A stretch of 64,000 bases of DNA from an uncultured Pelagibacteraceae bacterium (lineage in GTDB: Bacteria; Pseudomonadota; Alphaproteobacteria; Pelagibacterales; Pelagibacteraceae), in assembly GCA_902565935.1 (NCBI GenBank), contig CACFGT010000001.1:1-64000 (forward strand). The letters run 5' to 3'. Within the stretch, counting starts at the first letter, position 1; each line of letters starts with the position of its first letter. The position numbers and the translations under genes were made by a program. The notes beneath the pieces are model-generated. The model was not told the origin of the DNA, made no database searches, and was given only the letters and a program-made list of their open reading frames with translations. Below are positions 41,538 through 50,068 of this stretch, one piece after another.

Positions 41538-42914
41538 TCTTTTAGTTACTTCATCTTTACCAAGTGAAATAATTATATCATATATTCCAGGTCCAAATTT
41601 TGACCCTGTTAGAGCTATTCTTAAAGGCTGACCAACACCCTTAAAATTAGTATCATTCGTTTTAATAAGATTATTGATTATAGGTTCTAAAATTTCTCTT
41701 CTTAGCTTGTCTATTTTAATCAACTCTTTTTTAAATTCTGAAATAACTTTTTTTGCTTTATTATCAATTAGTTTCAAGTCATCTTTATTAAAATTTACTT
41801 CTTCTTGAAGAATATATTGACCGTTATTAAATATATCTTCCAAAGTTTTTGCTTTATTTTTTAAAAAAGTAAGTGAATTTTTGATTTTTTCACTTTTATC
41901 ATTAGAAATCGCTTTTTTGAAAATTTTACAATAATCTAAGAATTGAACAAATAAATCATTTTCGTTTATATTTTTAATATAATGTTCATTCATTGATAAT
42001 ATTCGGCTCATATCAAGTTTAGAGGGTGATTTTCCAATACCTTCAAGATTGAAATATTTTACACTTTCATCTAATGTAAAGATTTCTTTATCCTTATAAG
42101 ACCATCCTAATCTGAGAAGATAATTTCTAAGAGCATCTGGCATAATGCCAATTTTAGAATAATCATCTAGAGTTGAAGCCTTATCTCGTTTTGATAATTT
42201 TTTACCATCGATTGTATGAATTAAAGGTATATGTGCAAAAGACGGTAAATTCCATTTCATTGCTTGATAAATTTGTATTTGCTTAAATGTATTTATTTTA
42301 TGGTCGTCACCTCTTATAATATGTGTCATATTCATTTGATGGTCATCTACTGATGCTGATAAGTTATAAGTTGGAGTACCATCATTTCTCAAAATAATAA
42401 AATCTTCAATTGTATTGTTATCTATTTCAATATCCCCTTGAACTAAATCTTTTAATATCGAGGTTCCATCTATTTTACTTTTAAATCTAACTACTGGCTT
42501 TGTGTCTTTAGGAGCTTCAGACTCTTTTTTATCTCTCCATTTTCTATTATATATATAAGGAATTTTTTTTTGTTTTGCTCTCTTTTTTTGTTCTTCTATT
42601 TCCTCGTTTGAACAATAACATTTATATGCATGACCACTTTTCAATAATTCATTTGCAACTTTGGTATGATCTTGAATTTTTTTAGATTGAATATATTCTT
42701 CACCATCGTAGTTTATACCGATCCATTTAAGAGATTTAATGATTTGGTTTTTATATTCTTCTTTTGATCTTTCTTTATCTGTGTCTTCAACTCTAAGATA
42801 AAATTCACCTTTTTGATTTTTTGCGTATAACCAATTAAATAATGCAGTTCGAACTCCACCTATATGAAGTGGGCCTGTAGGTGATGGAGCAAATCTAGTT
42901 GCTACTTTTTTCAT
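41514..42914 (-). CDS. gltX: Glutamyl-tRNA synthetase
   Basis: Class I synthetase charging tRNA-Glu. The HIGH-type motif HIGG is at residues 17-20 after RFAPSPTGPL; the KMSKS-type motif appears as KLSKRDKAS. The zinc-region cysteines are reduced to YKCYCSNEE. Length 466 is normal. It follows lexA by 22 bases, so it probably shares the lexA promoter and may respond to DNA damage. Confidence 0.96.
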   Translation of the reverse strand: MKKVATRFAPSPTGPLHIGGVRTALFNWLYAKNQKGEFYLRVEDTDKERSKEEYKNQIIKSLKWIGINYDGEEYIQSKKIQDHTKVANELLKSGHAYKCYCSNEEIEEQKKRAKQKKIPYIYNRKWRDKKESEAPKDTKPVVRFKSKIDGTSILKDLVQGDIEIDNNTIEDFIILRNDGTPTYNLSASVDDHQMNMTHIIRGDDHKINTFKQIQIYQAMKWNLPSFAHIPLIHTIDGKKLSKRDKASTLDDYSKIGIMPDALRNYLLRLGWSYKDKEIFTLDESVKYFNLEGIGKSPSKLDMSRILSMNEHYIKNINENDLFVQFLDYCKIFKKAISNDKSEKIKNSLTFLKNKAKTLEDIFNNGQYILQEEVNFNKDDLKLIDNKAKKVISEFKKELIKIDKLRREILEPIINNLIKTNDTNFKGVGQPLRIALTGSKFGPGIYDIIISLGKDEVTKRLNNKIFT

Positions 42915-42936
42915 TAAAATGGTTTAGACTATTTTT

Positions 42937-43614
42937 TTAGAAGTTTCTATATAAAGATACTAAAACACCTTGTACTTTTACTCTGTCTGGGCCAAAAATT
43001 TTAGTTTCGTAGTTTTTATTTGCACTTTCAAGAGCAATAACTTTACCTTTTTTTCTAATTCTTTTTAACATAGCCTCATGTTCGTCTATTAAAGCCACAA
43101 CAATTTTTCCATTATCAGCTGTATTTGTTCTCTTAATAATTACCGTATCACCCTCATGAATTCCTGCCTCTATCATTGAGTCCCCTTGTACTTTTAGACC
43201 AAAATAATCACCATTTTTTTCTAAATTACTTGGCAAAGGTATTCTTGAAACTTCATTTTGAATAGCTTCAACAGGAGTTCCAGCAGCAATTTTACCTAAA
43301 ACCGGCACTTCAGTCTCATCTGATAAAGGCTTTTCCTCATCTAAGCCACCTTTGATAACACTTGGTGAAAAACTATTATAAATATCGTTAGCTGAAGCAG
43401 TTTCTGGTAATTTGATAACCTCTAAGGCTCTAGCTTTATGGGCTAATCTTTTAATAAACCCTCTCTCTTCTAATGCACTGATCAACCTGTGTATTCCAGA
43501 TTTCGATTTAAGATTTAAAGATTCTTTCATCTCTTCATAAGAAGGAGACACACCTGAACTTCTCAACTTTTTGTTGATAAATAAAAGTAAGTTTTTTTGT
43601 TTTTTTGTCAGCAT
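42937..43614 (-). CDS. lexA: LexA repressor
   Basis: SOS repressor and self-cleaving S24 peptidase. A winged helix-turn-helix domain (about 1-65) is followed by the A111-G112 cleavage site (GKIAAGTPVEA) and the Ser-Lys dyad S146 (GDSM) and K184 (AMLKRI). Length 225 is typical of alphaproteobacteria. The upstream region carries a consensus alphaproteobacterial SOS box, so the gene should be autoregulated. It lies between trpC and gltX. Confidence 0.96.
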   Translation of the reverse strand: MLTKKQKNLLLFINKKLRSSGVSPSYEEMKESLNLKSKSGIHRLISALEERGFIKRLAHKARALEVIKLPETASANDIYNSFSPSVIKGGLDEEKPLSDETEVPVLGKIAAGTPVEAIQNEVSRIPLPSNLEKNGDYFGLKVQGDSMIEAGIHEGDTVIIKRTNTADNGKIVVALIDEHEAMLKRIRKKGKVIALESANKNYETKIFGPDRVKVQGVLVSLYRNF

Positions 43615-43616
43615 AA

Positions 43617-43653
43617 GAACAAATATCGTACAAAATCTGTTCTACAAAAGTTC
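43617..43653 (-). promoter_or_regulatory. SOS (LexA) operator of lexA-gltX
   Basis: GTTC-N7-GTTC at 43639-43653 (GAAC-N7-GAAC on the lexA strand) is a perfect match to the direct-repeat box known for alphaproteobacterial LexA, 24 bases upstream of the lexA start. A second, one-mismatch copy, GAAC-N7-GTAC, lies at 43617-43631 just before the ATG. The two boxes are 22 bases apart start to start, about two helical turns, which would suit cooperative binding. Confidence 0.75.
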
Positions 43654-43702
43654 TCTTCAATTCACAATAGTAAAAAAAGCAACAAAATAGGGGATTAATT
43701 GA

Positions 43703-44494
43703 CTAAAGGACAGAAAAAATAGAGTTATTTTCTAAATTTTTTAAAAGTGATTCACCAATTAAAAATGTTTTAATTGAAGTTTTTTTAGATAATTCTAGAA
43801 GCTCATCTTTTGTTTTAATTCCACTTTCAGAAATTAATGGACCAGAATGATTAATTAAAACATCATGAATATCAAAAGTATTTTTTATATCTGTTTTTAA
43901 TGTTTTTAAATTTCTATTATTTATACCAATTAGAGCATCTTTAAACTTCAGAGCCCTTTTAGCCTCCTCGACGGTATGTACTTCAACAATGACTGACATG
44001 TCTAATTTCAAAGCTTCTTCATATAATTCATCTGCAAGGTTTTCACTAACACCAGCTAATATGATTAATATTGCGTCTGCGCCATAACTTTTTGCAAGTG
44101 GTATTTGAAATTTATCAACAAAAAAATCCTTACAAAGAATTGGTAGATTTATCTTTTTTTTAATTTCACTTATATGTTTTAAGTTTCCTAAAAAAAAATC
44201 TTCCTCAGTTAGTACTGATAAACAAGTTGCTTTATTATCATTATATAAATTGGCTATTTTGACAGGATTATAATCTTTAATTATTACGCCAGCAGATGGG
44301 CTAGCTTTTTTAATTTCGGCAATAATTGAAAATTTACTATTTTTAATGTTATTTTCAATTTTAAGTTTAAAATTAATAAATGTTTTATTCTGGTCAATTA
44401 AACCATTTAATGAGTCTAAGGAGATATTCTTTTTTAAATTAATTATCTTCTTTCTTTTATTTTGAATTATCTTTTCAAGAACATTTTCAGTCAT
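43703..44494 (-). CDS. trpC: Indole-3-glycerol phosphate synthase
   Basis: Fourth enzyme of tryptophan synthesis, a TIM barrel. Conserved blocks are IAEIKKASPSAGVI, LSVLTEEDFFLGNL, LCKDFFVDKFQI, IGINNRNLKTLKTD and SESGIKTKDEL. The 263 residues form a monofunctional TrpC, without fused TrpF. It overlaps trpD by eight bases. trpF, trpB and trpA are not in the window. Confidence 0.96.
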   Translation of the reverse strand: MTENVLEKIIQNKRKKIINLKKNISLDSLNGLIDQNKTFINFKLKIENNIKNSKFSIIAEIKKASPSAGVIIKDYNPVKIANLYNDNKATCLSVLTEEDFFLGNLKHISEIKKKINLPILCKDFFVDKFQIPLAKSYGADAILIILAGVSENLADELYEEALKLDMSVIVEVHTVEEAKRALKFKDALIGINNRNLKTLKTDIKNTFDIHDVLINHSGPLISESGIKTKDELLELSKKTSIKTFLIGESLLKNLENNSIFSVL

Positions 44495-45479
44495 TTTGTA
44501 TTTTTGCTAAATGATTTATAACTTTACTGGACAAAATATGTTTTCTTGCATCATTGTATGCATCTTTAAAATTTTGATAAGTTTCACTAACTATAAGACC
44601 TGCAGCTGCATTTAAACACACTGATTTAGAAAAATCATTATCCTCACCCTTAAATATATCTATCATTTTTCTCCCATTAAATTTTGCGTTATCACCAATA
44701 AGATTTTCAAATTTATCTGCATTTACATTTAATTCTTTTGGATCAATAATCATTTCAGAAATCTTATTATCTTTTAATTGCATAACGTTAGTTTTGGCGT
44801 AAGGTGAAATTTCATCTAAACCATCTTCACTATTAACAATCCATACAAATTTTAAATCTAAATTATTTAAAGCGTTTGCAAATATTTTTAAAAGTTTTTT
44901 ATCAAAAACTCCGACTACTTGTCTCTTTACTAAAGCAGGGCTACTTAATGGTCCAATCATATTAAATATAGTTCTCTTTCCAATTTTTTTCCTTGTTGGA
45001 CCGACAAATTTCATCGCACTATGATAATTTGGTGCAAACATAAAACCAAAATTATTTTTGTTGATTTGATTTTCAATTTCTTTTGGCTCTAGATTTATTT
45101 TAATATTTAAAGCTTCCAGTACATCACCAGAACCACATTTTGAGGATACTGCTTTATTTCCGTGTTTTGCTACTTTGACTCCCATACTCGAAAGTAACAA
45201 TGCTGATGCTGTAGATATATTAAGTGTATTCATGCCATCACCACCAGTACCACATGTATCAATACAATTTTTTACACTTACTCTTTTAGATTTATTTCTA
45301 AGTACATACACTCCTCCAGCTATTTCATCTGAAACTTCGCCCTTAGCAGATAAAAGTGTTAAAAAGTCAAATATTTCATGGTCTTCTGCTTTACCATCCA
45401 TTAATAACTCAAAAGCAGCCTTACTTTCATCGAAAGTTAAATTTTCTTTATTCCTAATTTTTTCTATAAATTGTTTCAT
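44487..45479 (-). CDS. trpD: Anthranilate phosphoribosyltransferase
   Basis: Second enzyme of tryptophan synthesis. DTCGTGGDGMNTLNIST is the phosphoribosyl-binding motif; KHGNKAVSSKCGSGDVLEAL and FMFAPNYHSAMK complete the active site. Length 330 is normal. It follows trpG by five bases. Confidence 0.97.
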   Translation of the reverse strand: MKQFIEKIRNKENLTFDESKAAFELLMDGKAEDHEIFDFLTLLSAKGEVSDEIAGGVYVLRNKSKRVSVKNCIDTCGTGGDGMNTLNISTASALLLSSMGVKVAKHGNKAVSSKCGSGDVLEALNIKINLEPKEIENQINKNNFGFMFAPNYHSAMKFVGPTRKKIGKRTIFNMIGPLSSPALVKRQVVGVFDKKLLKIFANALNNLDLKFVWIVNSEDGLDEISPYAKTNVMQLKDNKISEMIIDPKELNVNADKFENLIGDNAKFNGRKMIDIFKGEDNDFSKSVCLNAAAGLIVSETYQNFKDAYNDARKHILSSKVINHLAKIQND

Positions 45480-45484
45480 TAATT

Positions 45485-46054
45485 TTAAATTTTAATAAAG
45501 TTCTTTAAAATTTTAATACCTAACTTTGTTTTAATACTTTCAGGGTGAAATTGCACTCCATGCACATGATATTTTTTGTGTCTAACACCCATTATCAATC
45601 CATTTTCTGTTTCAGCAGTAATTTCAAGATCTTTTGATAGCGACTTTTTATCAATAATTAAGCTATGATACCTTGTAGCATCAAATGTTGTTGGAAGATT
45701 TTTCAATATACCAATTTTTTTTGAAAAGATTTTACTAGTTTTTCCATGCATAAGTTTTTTTGCTTGAATGATTTTCGATCCAAACACTTGACCAATTATT
45801 TGATGACCTAAACAAACACCCAGTATAGGCATCTTTTTATAGAGTGTTTTAACAATTTTTAGGCAATTTCCAGATTGATTTGGATTTCCAGGTCCAGGAG
45901 AGATTACTATTTTGCTATATCTTTTCTTTAATATATCGGACGACGTAATTTTATCATTTCTCATTACATCAACACTTACTTTTAATGATGATAAATAATG
46001 ATAAAGATTAAAAGTAAAACTGTCGTAATTATCTATTAAAATAATTTTTTTCAT
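45485..46054 (-). CDS. trpG: Anthranilate synthase component II (glutamine amidotransferase)
   Basis: Supplies ammonia to TrpE from glutamine. Class I amidotransferase with nucleophile C81 (GVCLGHQ) and the His/Glu pair in VQFHPESI; the first motif is DNYDSFTFNLYHYL. Length is 189 residues. It is a separate protein, overlapping trpE by four bases. Confidence 0.96.
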   Translation of the reverse strand: MKKIILIDNYDSFTFNLYHYLSSLKVSVDVMRNDKITSSDILKKRYSKIVISPGPGNPNQSGNCLKIVKTLYKKMPILGVCLGHQIIGQVFGSKIIQAKKLMHGKTSKIFSKKIGILKNLPTTFDATRYHSLIIDKKSLSKDLEITAETENGLIMGVRHKKYHVHGVQFHPESIKTKLGIKILKNFIKI

Positions 46055-47511
46055 TTTAACGCGTTAATTAAAGCTTTTGCTTTGTTAACTGTTTCTTGAT
46101 GTTCTTTTTCAGGTTTACTGTCCGCAACTATCCCTGCACCTGCTTGAACATAAAATTTATTTTTTTTTGCTATTGCAGTTCTCAAAGCTATACATGTATC
46201 AAATTCACCATTAGCGGAAAAATAACCAATACCACCAGCGTAAACTTTTCTTTTTGTTTTTTCTAGCTCATCAATTATTTCCATGGCTCTAATTTTAGGT
46301 GCTCCTGATACAGTACCTGCTGGAAAACCAGCAAGAAGTGATTTAAACCTAGAAAATTTCCTATTATATTTTCCTATTACATTAGAAACTATGTGCATAA
46401 CATGTGAGTATTTTTCAATTATAAAACTTTCTGTCACTTTTACAGTGTTTATCTTAGAAACTTTTCCCGTATCATTTCTCCCTAAGTCTAAGAGCATTAA
46501 ATGCTCAGAAAGTTCTTTTTTATCTTTGATAAGATCTTTTTCATAAAAAAGATCCTCTTTTTTGGTTTTGCCTCTTGGCCTTGTTCCTGCAATTGGTCTT
46601 ATTGTAATTTCATTATTTCTAAGTCTTACTAAGATTTCTGGACTAGCACCGATAATTTGAAAATCACTGAAATTGAAGTAAAACATAAAAGGAGAGGGAT
46701 TAGTAATTCGAAGTTTTTTATAAATTTCAATTGGTTTTTTTGTAAGTTTAGCCTCAAATCTTTGGCTTAAAACTACTTGGAATATATCTCCTAACTTAAT
46801 ATATTTTTTAGCTTTATTTACCATTGAGATAAATCTCTTTTTTGATGTATTCGATTTGACGTAAAAATTTTTTGAATTTTGTGTTATTTTGTAATCAATA
46901 CTTTTAAATGAAGATTGAATTAGTAATTGGAAAAGATTAGATTTGACTTGATCATATTTCTTTTGATAATTTAAAATTTTTTCATCTTTAAAAATATTTT
47001 GAATATAAAATATTTCTTTTTTAAGGTTATCATGAATAATTAAAGTTCTTGGGCGTAAAAGCCTTACATCTGGTAATTTCAAATCATCTTTACAATTATT
47101 TGGAATTTTTTCAATATATCTAATTGCGTCATAAGAAAAATATCCTGATAAAAGAGAGCAAATTTTTGGTAAATTCTTAGGTGTAGTAAACTTAAAATCT
47201 TCAATTATTTGCTCAATTAAAATCTCAGGTTTCTCTTTTAATTTAACTCTTATATTATTTTGTATTATATAAGAATTTTTATTGTTGAATTCCCATATCT
47301 TATCCGGATTTTTTCCAAAAATTGTATATCTACCCTTAATTTTTCCTTTTTCTACAGACTCGAATATAAAACTATTTTTTTCATCTAAAAAATTGTTAAT
47401 TAAATTTAATATTTCATCATCTTTTTGTACTTTTTTGGAGTAATAGATTATCTGATTTTCTTTGTTTCTGTGTCGAAACTTGAACTCTTTAAAGCTTCGA
47501 TTAATGTTCAT
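46051..47511 (-). CDS. trpE: Anthranilate synthase component I
   Basis: Converts chorismate to anthranilate with TrpG. Chorismate-binding motifs include IIGASPEILVRL, RPIAGTRPRGKTKKED, HLMLLDLGRNDTGKVS and FPAGTVSGAPKIRAMEII. Length 486 is normal. It overlaps the upstream ppiD-like gene by four bases. I saw no leader-peptide attenuator; the gene is embedded behind ppiD, so tryptophan control, if any, is not visible. Confidence 0.96.
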   Translation of the reverse strand: MNINRSFKEFKFRHRNKENQIIYYSKKVQKDDEILNLINNFLDEKNSFIFESVEKGKIKGRYTIFGKNPDKIWEFNNKNSYIIQNNIRVKLKEKPEILIEQIIEDFKFTTPKNLPKICSLLSGYFSYDAIRYIEKIPNNCKDDLKLPDVRLLRPRTLIIHDNLKKEIFYIQNIFKDEKILNYQKKYDQVKSNLFQLLIQSSFKSIDYKITQNSKNFYVKSNTSKKRFISMVNKAKKYIKLGDIFQVVLSQRFEAKLTKKPIEIYKKLRITNPSPFMFYFNFSDFQIIGASPEILVRLRNNEITIRPIAGTRPRGKTKKEDLFYEKDLIKDKKELSEHLMLLDLGRNDTGKVSKINTVKVTESFIIEKYSHVMHIVSNVIGKYNRKFSRFKSLLAGFPAGTVSGAPKIRAMEIIDELEKTKRKVYAGGIGYFSANGEFDTCIALRTAIAKKNKFYVQAGAGIVADSKPEKEHQETVNKAKALINALK

Positions 47512-48926
47512 TTAAAATAGTTTTTTACTCGCTCTAATGTTTTTTTATTTAATGTAACATCATATTTATTATTCAAAAATAAATCATATGATTTTAAAAT
47601 ACTGTTTTTAGTATTTGAATTTAACTTATTAACATACTCATTAAATTTGTCATCATTCTCATTGATTATCTTGTCATTGAATTTTTTTATTTTAGCTAGA
47701 TAAACATTGTTTTGTTCATCATTTATTAGAGTATAGGAGTTTTCTTGCAAAGAATACAAAATTTCTACAGAATTAATATCAAATTTTTTATTATCTTTAA
47801 TTGAATTTAATTTCAAATTTTGGATACTATTTTGACCAAGCTTTTTAAAATCATCATCATTAAAATTTTTTTGAGTAACTTTTTCTAGTAAATTTCTATT
47901 ATAATCAAATTTATTTTTCTGAGATACAAGTTCAATCACCTCATTCCTTGTTTCAGTATCATTTAGATCTGGGCCTCTTTCTTCTATTTTTCTAATTTTA
48001 TAAATGATAAAATCATTATCATTTTCAAAAATATCATATTTAACTGTTCTTAAGTTGAATATTTTTTTTTCAATACTATTTTTTTCTGAAGAAAATTTAA
48101 AATTTTTTATTTTAATTGGTTTAATATCCAATTTTGAGACAATGTTATTGAATGAAACATCATTTGAAATATCTATTTCGATTTGGTCAATTTTGTCAAA
48201 AAAAGCTTGATCAAAATCTTTAGATCCAATCAAATTTGAAGGATTGATTATTAAATAGTCGAAATCAAGATATTCTACTTTTAGATTATTTTTATTTTCA
48301 CTAACAAACTTTTCTAATTCTTGATCTGAAATAGCTGATTTTTTTTTGTAAAAAACCGATAAGTCGATAAATTCAACTTCCAGATTTCTATTTTCATCAT
48401 TATATAATTTTTTTACCAAAAAATTAGGTGAAACAGTTCCAGCTCCAACAAAATCGAATAAATTTTTTTGAAGTTCTCTATTTCTTAATCGAGCTTCAAA
48501 TCCAGGGGCAGACTGGTTATTTTCGAGAAGAAACTTTTCGTATTTAATTCTTTCAAAATTCCCATTATCATCATGAAAATTTTGATTAGATTTTATCATT
48601 TGAAATAAAGTATTTTCTGAAATTAAAATATCAAAGTCTTTGACCTCTAAATCTAATAAAGTAGTCGATACAAGTGTTGATAAAAGTTCCTCAATAATAT
48701 CTTTATCTAAATTTTCTCTAATTGTTTGCTCTGGTATATTTGATTGATTTATATGATTTATAAAATCTTGTGTAGAAATATTTTTATTATTTATTTTTGC
48801 AACATTATTTGTGTTTCCACTACTAAACATACCTCCCATACCCCAAAAAACGAATGGGATTATCATTATAAAAACAAGCAAACCTGCAAATTTTGTTTTG
48901 GCAAAATTTCTAAAACTATTTATCAT
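47508..48926 (-). CDS. PpiD/SurA_N-type membrane-anchored periplasmic folding factor
   Basis: A 472-residue protein with one N-terminal membrane helix (FAGLLVFIMIIPFVFWGMGGMF, about 14-35) and a large periplasmic part. The N-terminal NNKNISTQDFINHINQ through ISENTLFQMIKSNQNFHDDNGNFE matches the PpiD/SurA chaperone domain. PpiD is usually over 600 residues with a parvulin isomerase domain; I cannot find parvulin motifs (no GGDLG-like segment) here, so this is probably a chaperone without isomerase activity. It heads the minus-strand trp cluster, as in other alphaproteobacteria. Confidence 0.8.
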   Translation of the reverse strand: MINSFRNFAKTKFAGLLVFIMIIPFVFWGMGGMFSSGNTNNVAKINNKNISTQDFINHINQSNIPEQTIRENLDKDIIEELLSTLVSTTLLDLEVKDFDILISENTLFQMIKSNQNFHDDNGNFERIKYEKFLLENNQSAPGFEARLRNRELQKNLFDFVGAGTVSPNFLVKKLYNDENRNLEVEFIDLSVFYKKKSAISDQELEKFVSENKNNLKVEYLDFDYLIINPSNLIGSKDFDQAFFDKIDQIEIDISNDVSFNNIVSKLDIKPIKIKNFKFSSEKNSIEKKIFNLRTVKYDIFENDNDFIIYKIRKIEERGPDLNDTETRNEVIELVSQKNKFDYNRNLLEKVTQKNFNDDDFKKLGQNSIQNLKLNSIKDNKKFDINSVEILYSLQENSYTLINDEQNNVYLAKIKKFNDKIINENDDKFNEYVNKLNSNTKNSILKSYDLFLNNKYDVTLNKKTLERVKNYFK

Positions 48927-48981
48927 ATCCTATTAATTTATTGATCTATAAAAAACAAAGCTATAAATTAAAATATACCAT

Positions 48982-49719
48982 ATGACAAATAAATATATGT
49001 ATTTTATTGCTAATTGGAAAATGTTTGGTGGTTTAAATACTTTAAATTCATTACATAACGTAGAAAAATTTTTAAAAAAATTAAAGAAAAATAAGTTCAT
49101 TAAAATAGTCTATTGTCCTCCCTACACTCTGATAAGACCTATGTCTAAAAAACTTCAAAAATCAAGAATTAAAGTTGGTGCTCAAAATTGTCATGAAGCA
49201 GAAATTCCAGGTGCATTTACAGGATCAGTAAATCCTTCAATGTTAAAAAGTGTAGGTGCTAAATATGTGATTATTGGTCATTCAGAAAATAGAAGAGATG
49301 GCGAAGATGATAAATTGATAAATCGTAAAATAAAAACTTCTTTAAAAATAGGATTAAAAGTGATTTTTTGTATAGGTGAATCCTTAAAGGAAAAAAGAAA
49401 AAAAATTACAAAAAAAATATTATCTAAACAAATAAAAAATGGGTTAAGAAATATAAAAACAAAAAAAAATATAATTATTGCTTATGAACCTGTTTGGGCT
49501 ATTGGAACTGGTTTAATCCCAAAAATAAAAGATTTGTTTTTGACAATAGCTTTTATAAAAAAAAAAATGAAAAAAGTTAAAATTTTATATGGCGGTTCGG
49601 TAAATCCAAAAAATATTCAACAATTAAAAATTATTGATAATATAGATGGTTTTCTAGTGGGGGGAGCTTCTCAAGACTCTAAAAAATTTATTGATATAAT
49701 CAAAAAAACATATAATTAA
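48982..49719 (+). CDS. tpiA: Triosephosphate isomerase
   Basis: Interconverts dihydroxyacetone phosphate and glyceraldehyde 3-phosphate. Active-site Lys in IANWKMFGG, His in VIIGHSENRR, catalytic Glu in IAYEPVWAIGTG, and phosphate loop ILYGGSVNP are all present. Length 245 is normal. It is divergent from ppiD across a 55-base gap containing TTGATC and TATAAA 15 bases apart, a possible weak promoter. Confidence 0.97.
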   Translation: MTNKYMYFIANWKMFGGLNTLNSLHNVEKFLKKLKKNKFIKIVYCPPYTLIRPMSKKLQKSRIKVGAQNCHEAEIPGAFTGSVNPSMLKSVGAKYVIIGHSENRRDGEDDKLINRKIKTSLKIGLKVIFCIGESLKEKRKKITKKILSKQIKNGLRNIKTKKNIIIAYEPVWAIGTGLIPKIKDLFLTIAFIKKKMKKVKILYGGSVNPKNIQQLKIIDNIDGFLVGGASQDSKKFIDIIKKTYN

Positions 49720-49725
49720 GCCACC

Positions 49726-50028
49726 ATGGAAAATATATTGTTAATTTTGAATATTATACTTGCGTTTATTCTAGTCATTTTGGTCTTGATGCAAAAATCT
49801 GAAGGCGGCGCTTTAGGTATTGGTGTTTCTCAAGAAAGTTTTATGTTTTCGAGAACAGCAGGTAATTTTATGACAAAAGCAACAGCAATTGTTGCTATGC
49901 TTTTTATTATTTGCAGTTTAGGTTTAACAATTATATCTAGAGGTGATTTAGCACCCACTTCTTCAGTTCTTGATACTGTTGAGGAAAAAACAGAGGATAC
50001 GCCCGAAATTCCAGAAAATAATAATTAA
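49726..50028 (+). CDS. secG: Preprotein translocase subunit SecG
   Basis: Small SecYEG partner with two membrane helices (about 4-22 and 54-74) separated by the family loop QKSEGGALGIGVSQESFMFSRTAGNFM. A short acidic tail follows (EEKTEDTPEIPENNN). Length is 100 residues. The tpiA-secG-pyrG order is standard for alphaproteobacteria. Confidence 0.94.
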   Translation: MENILLILNIILAFILVILVLMQKSEGGALGIGVSQESFMFSRTAGNFMTKATAIVAMLFIICSLGLTIISRGDLAPTSSVLDTVEEKTEDTPEIPENNN

Positions 50029-50031
50029 TAC

Positions 50032-50060
50032 TTTCCATTTACTTTTTTATTCGCTATAAG
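50032..50060 (+). promoter_or_regulatory. Candidate promoter of pyrG with an almost absent leader
   Basis: TTTCCA (50032-50037) and TATAAG (50055-50060) are 17 bases apart. The -10 box ends 8 bases before the pyrG ATG at 50069, so the transcript would be leaderless or nearly so. No Shine-Dalgarno sequence is visible before this ATG. Confidence 0.4.
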
Positions 50061-50068
50061 ATACTTCC

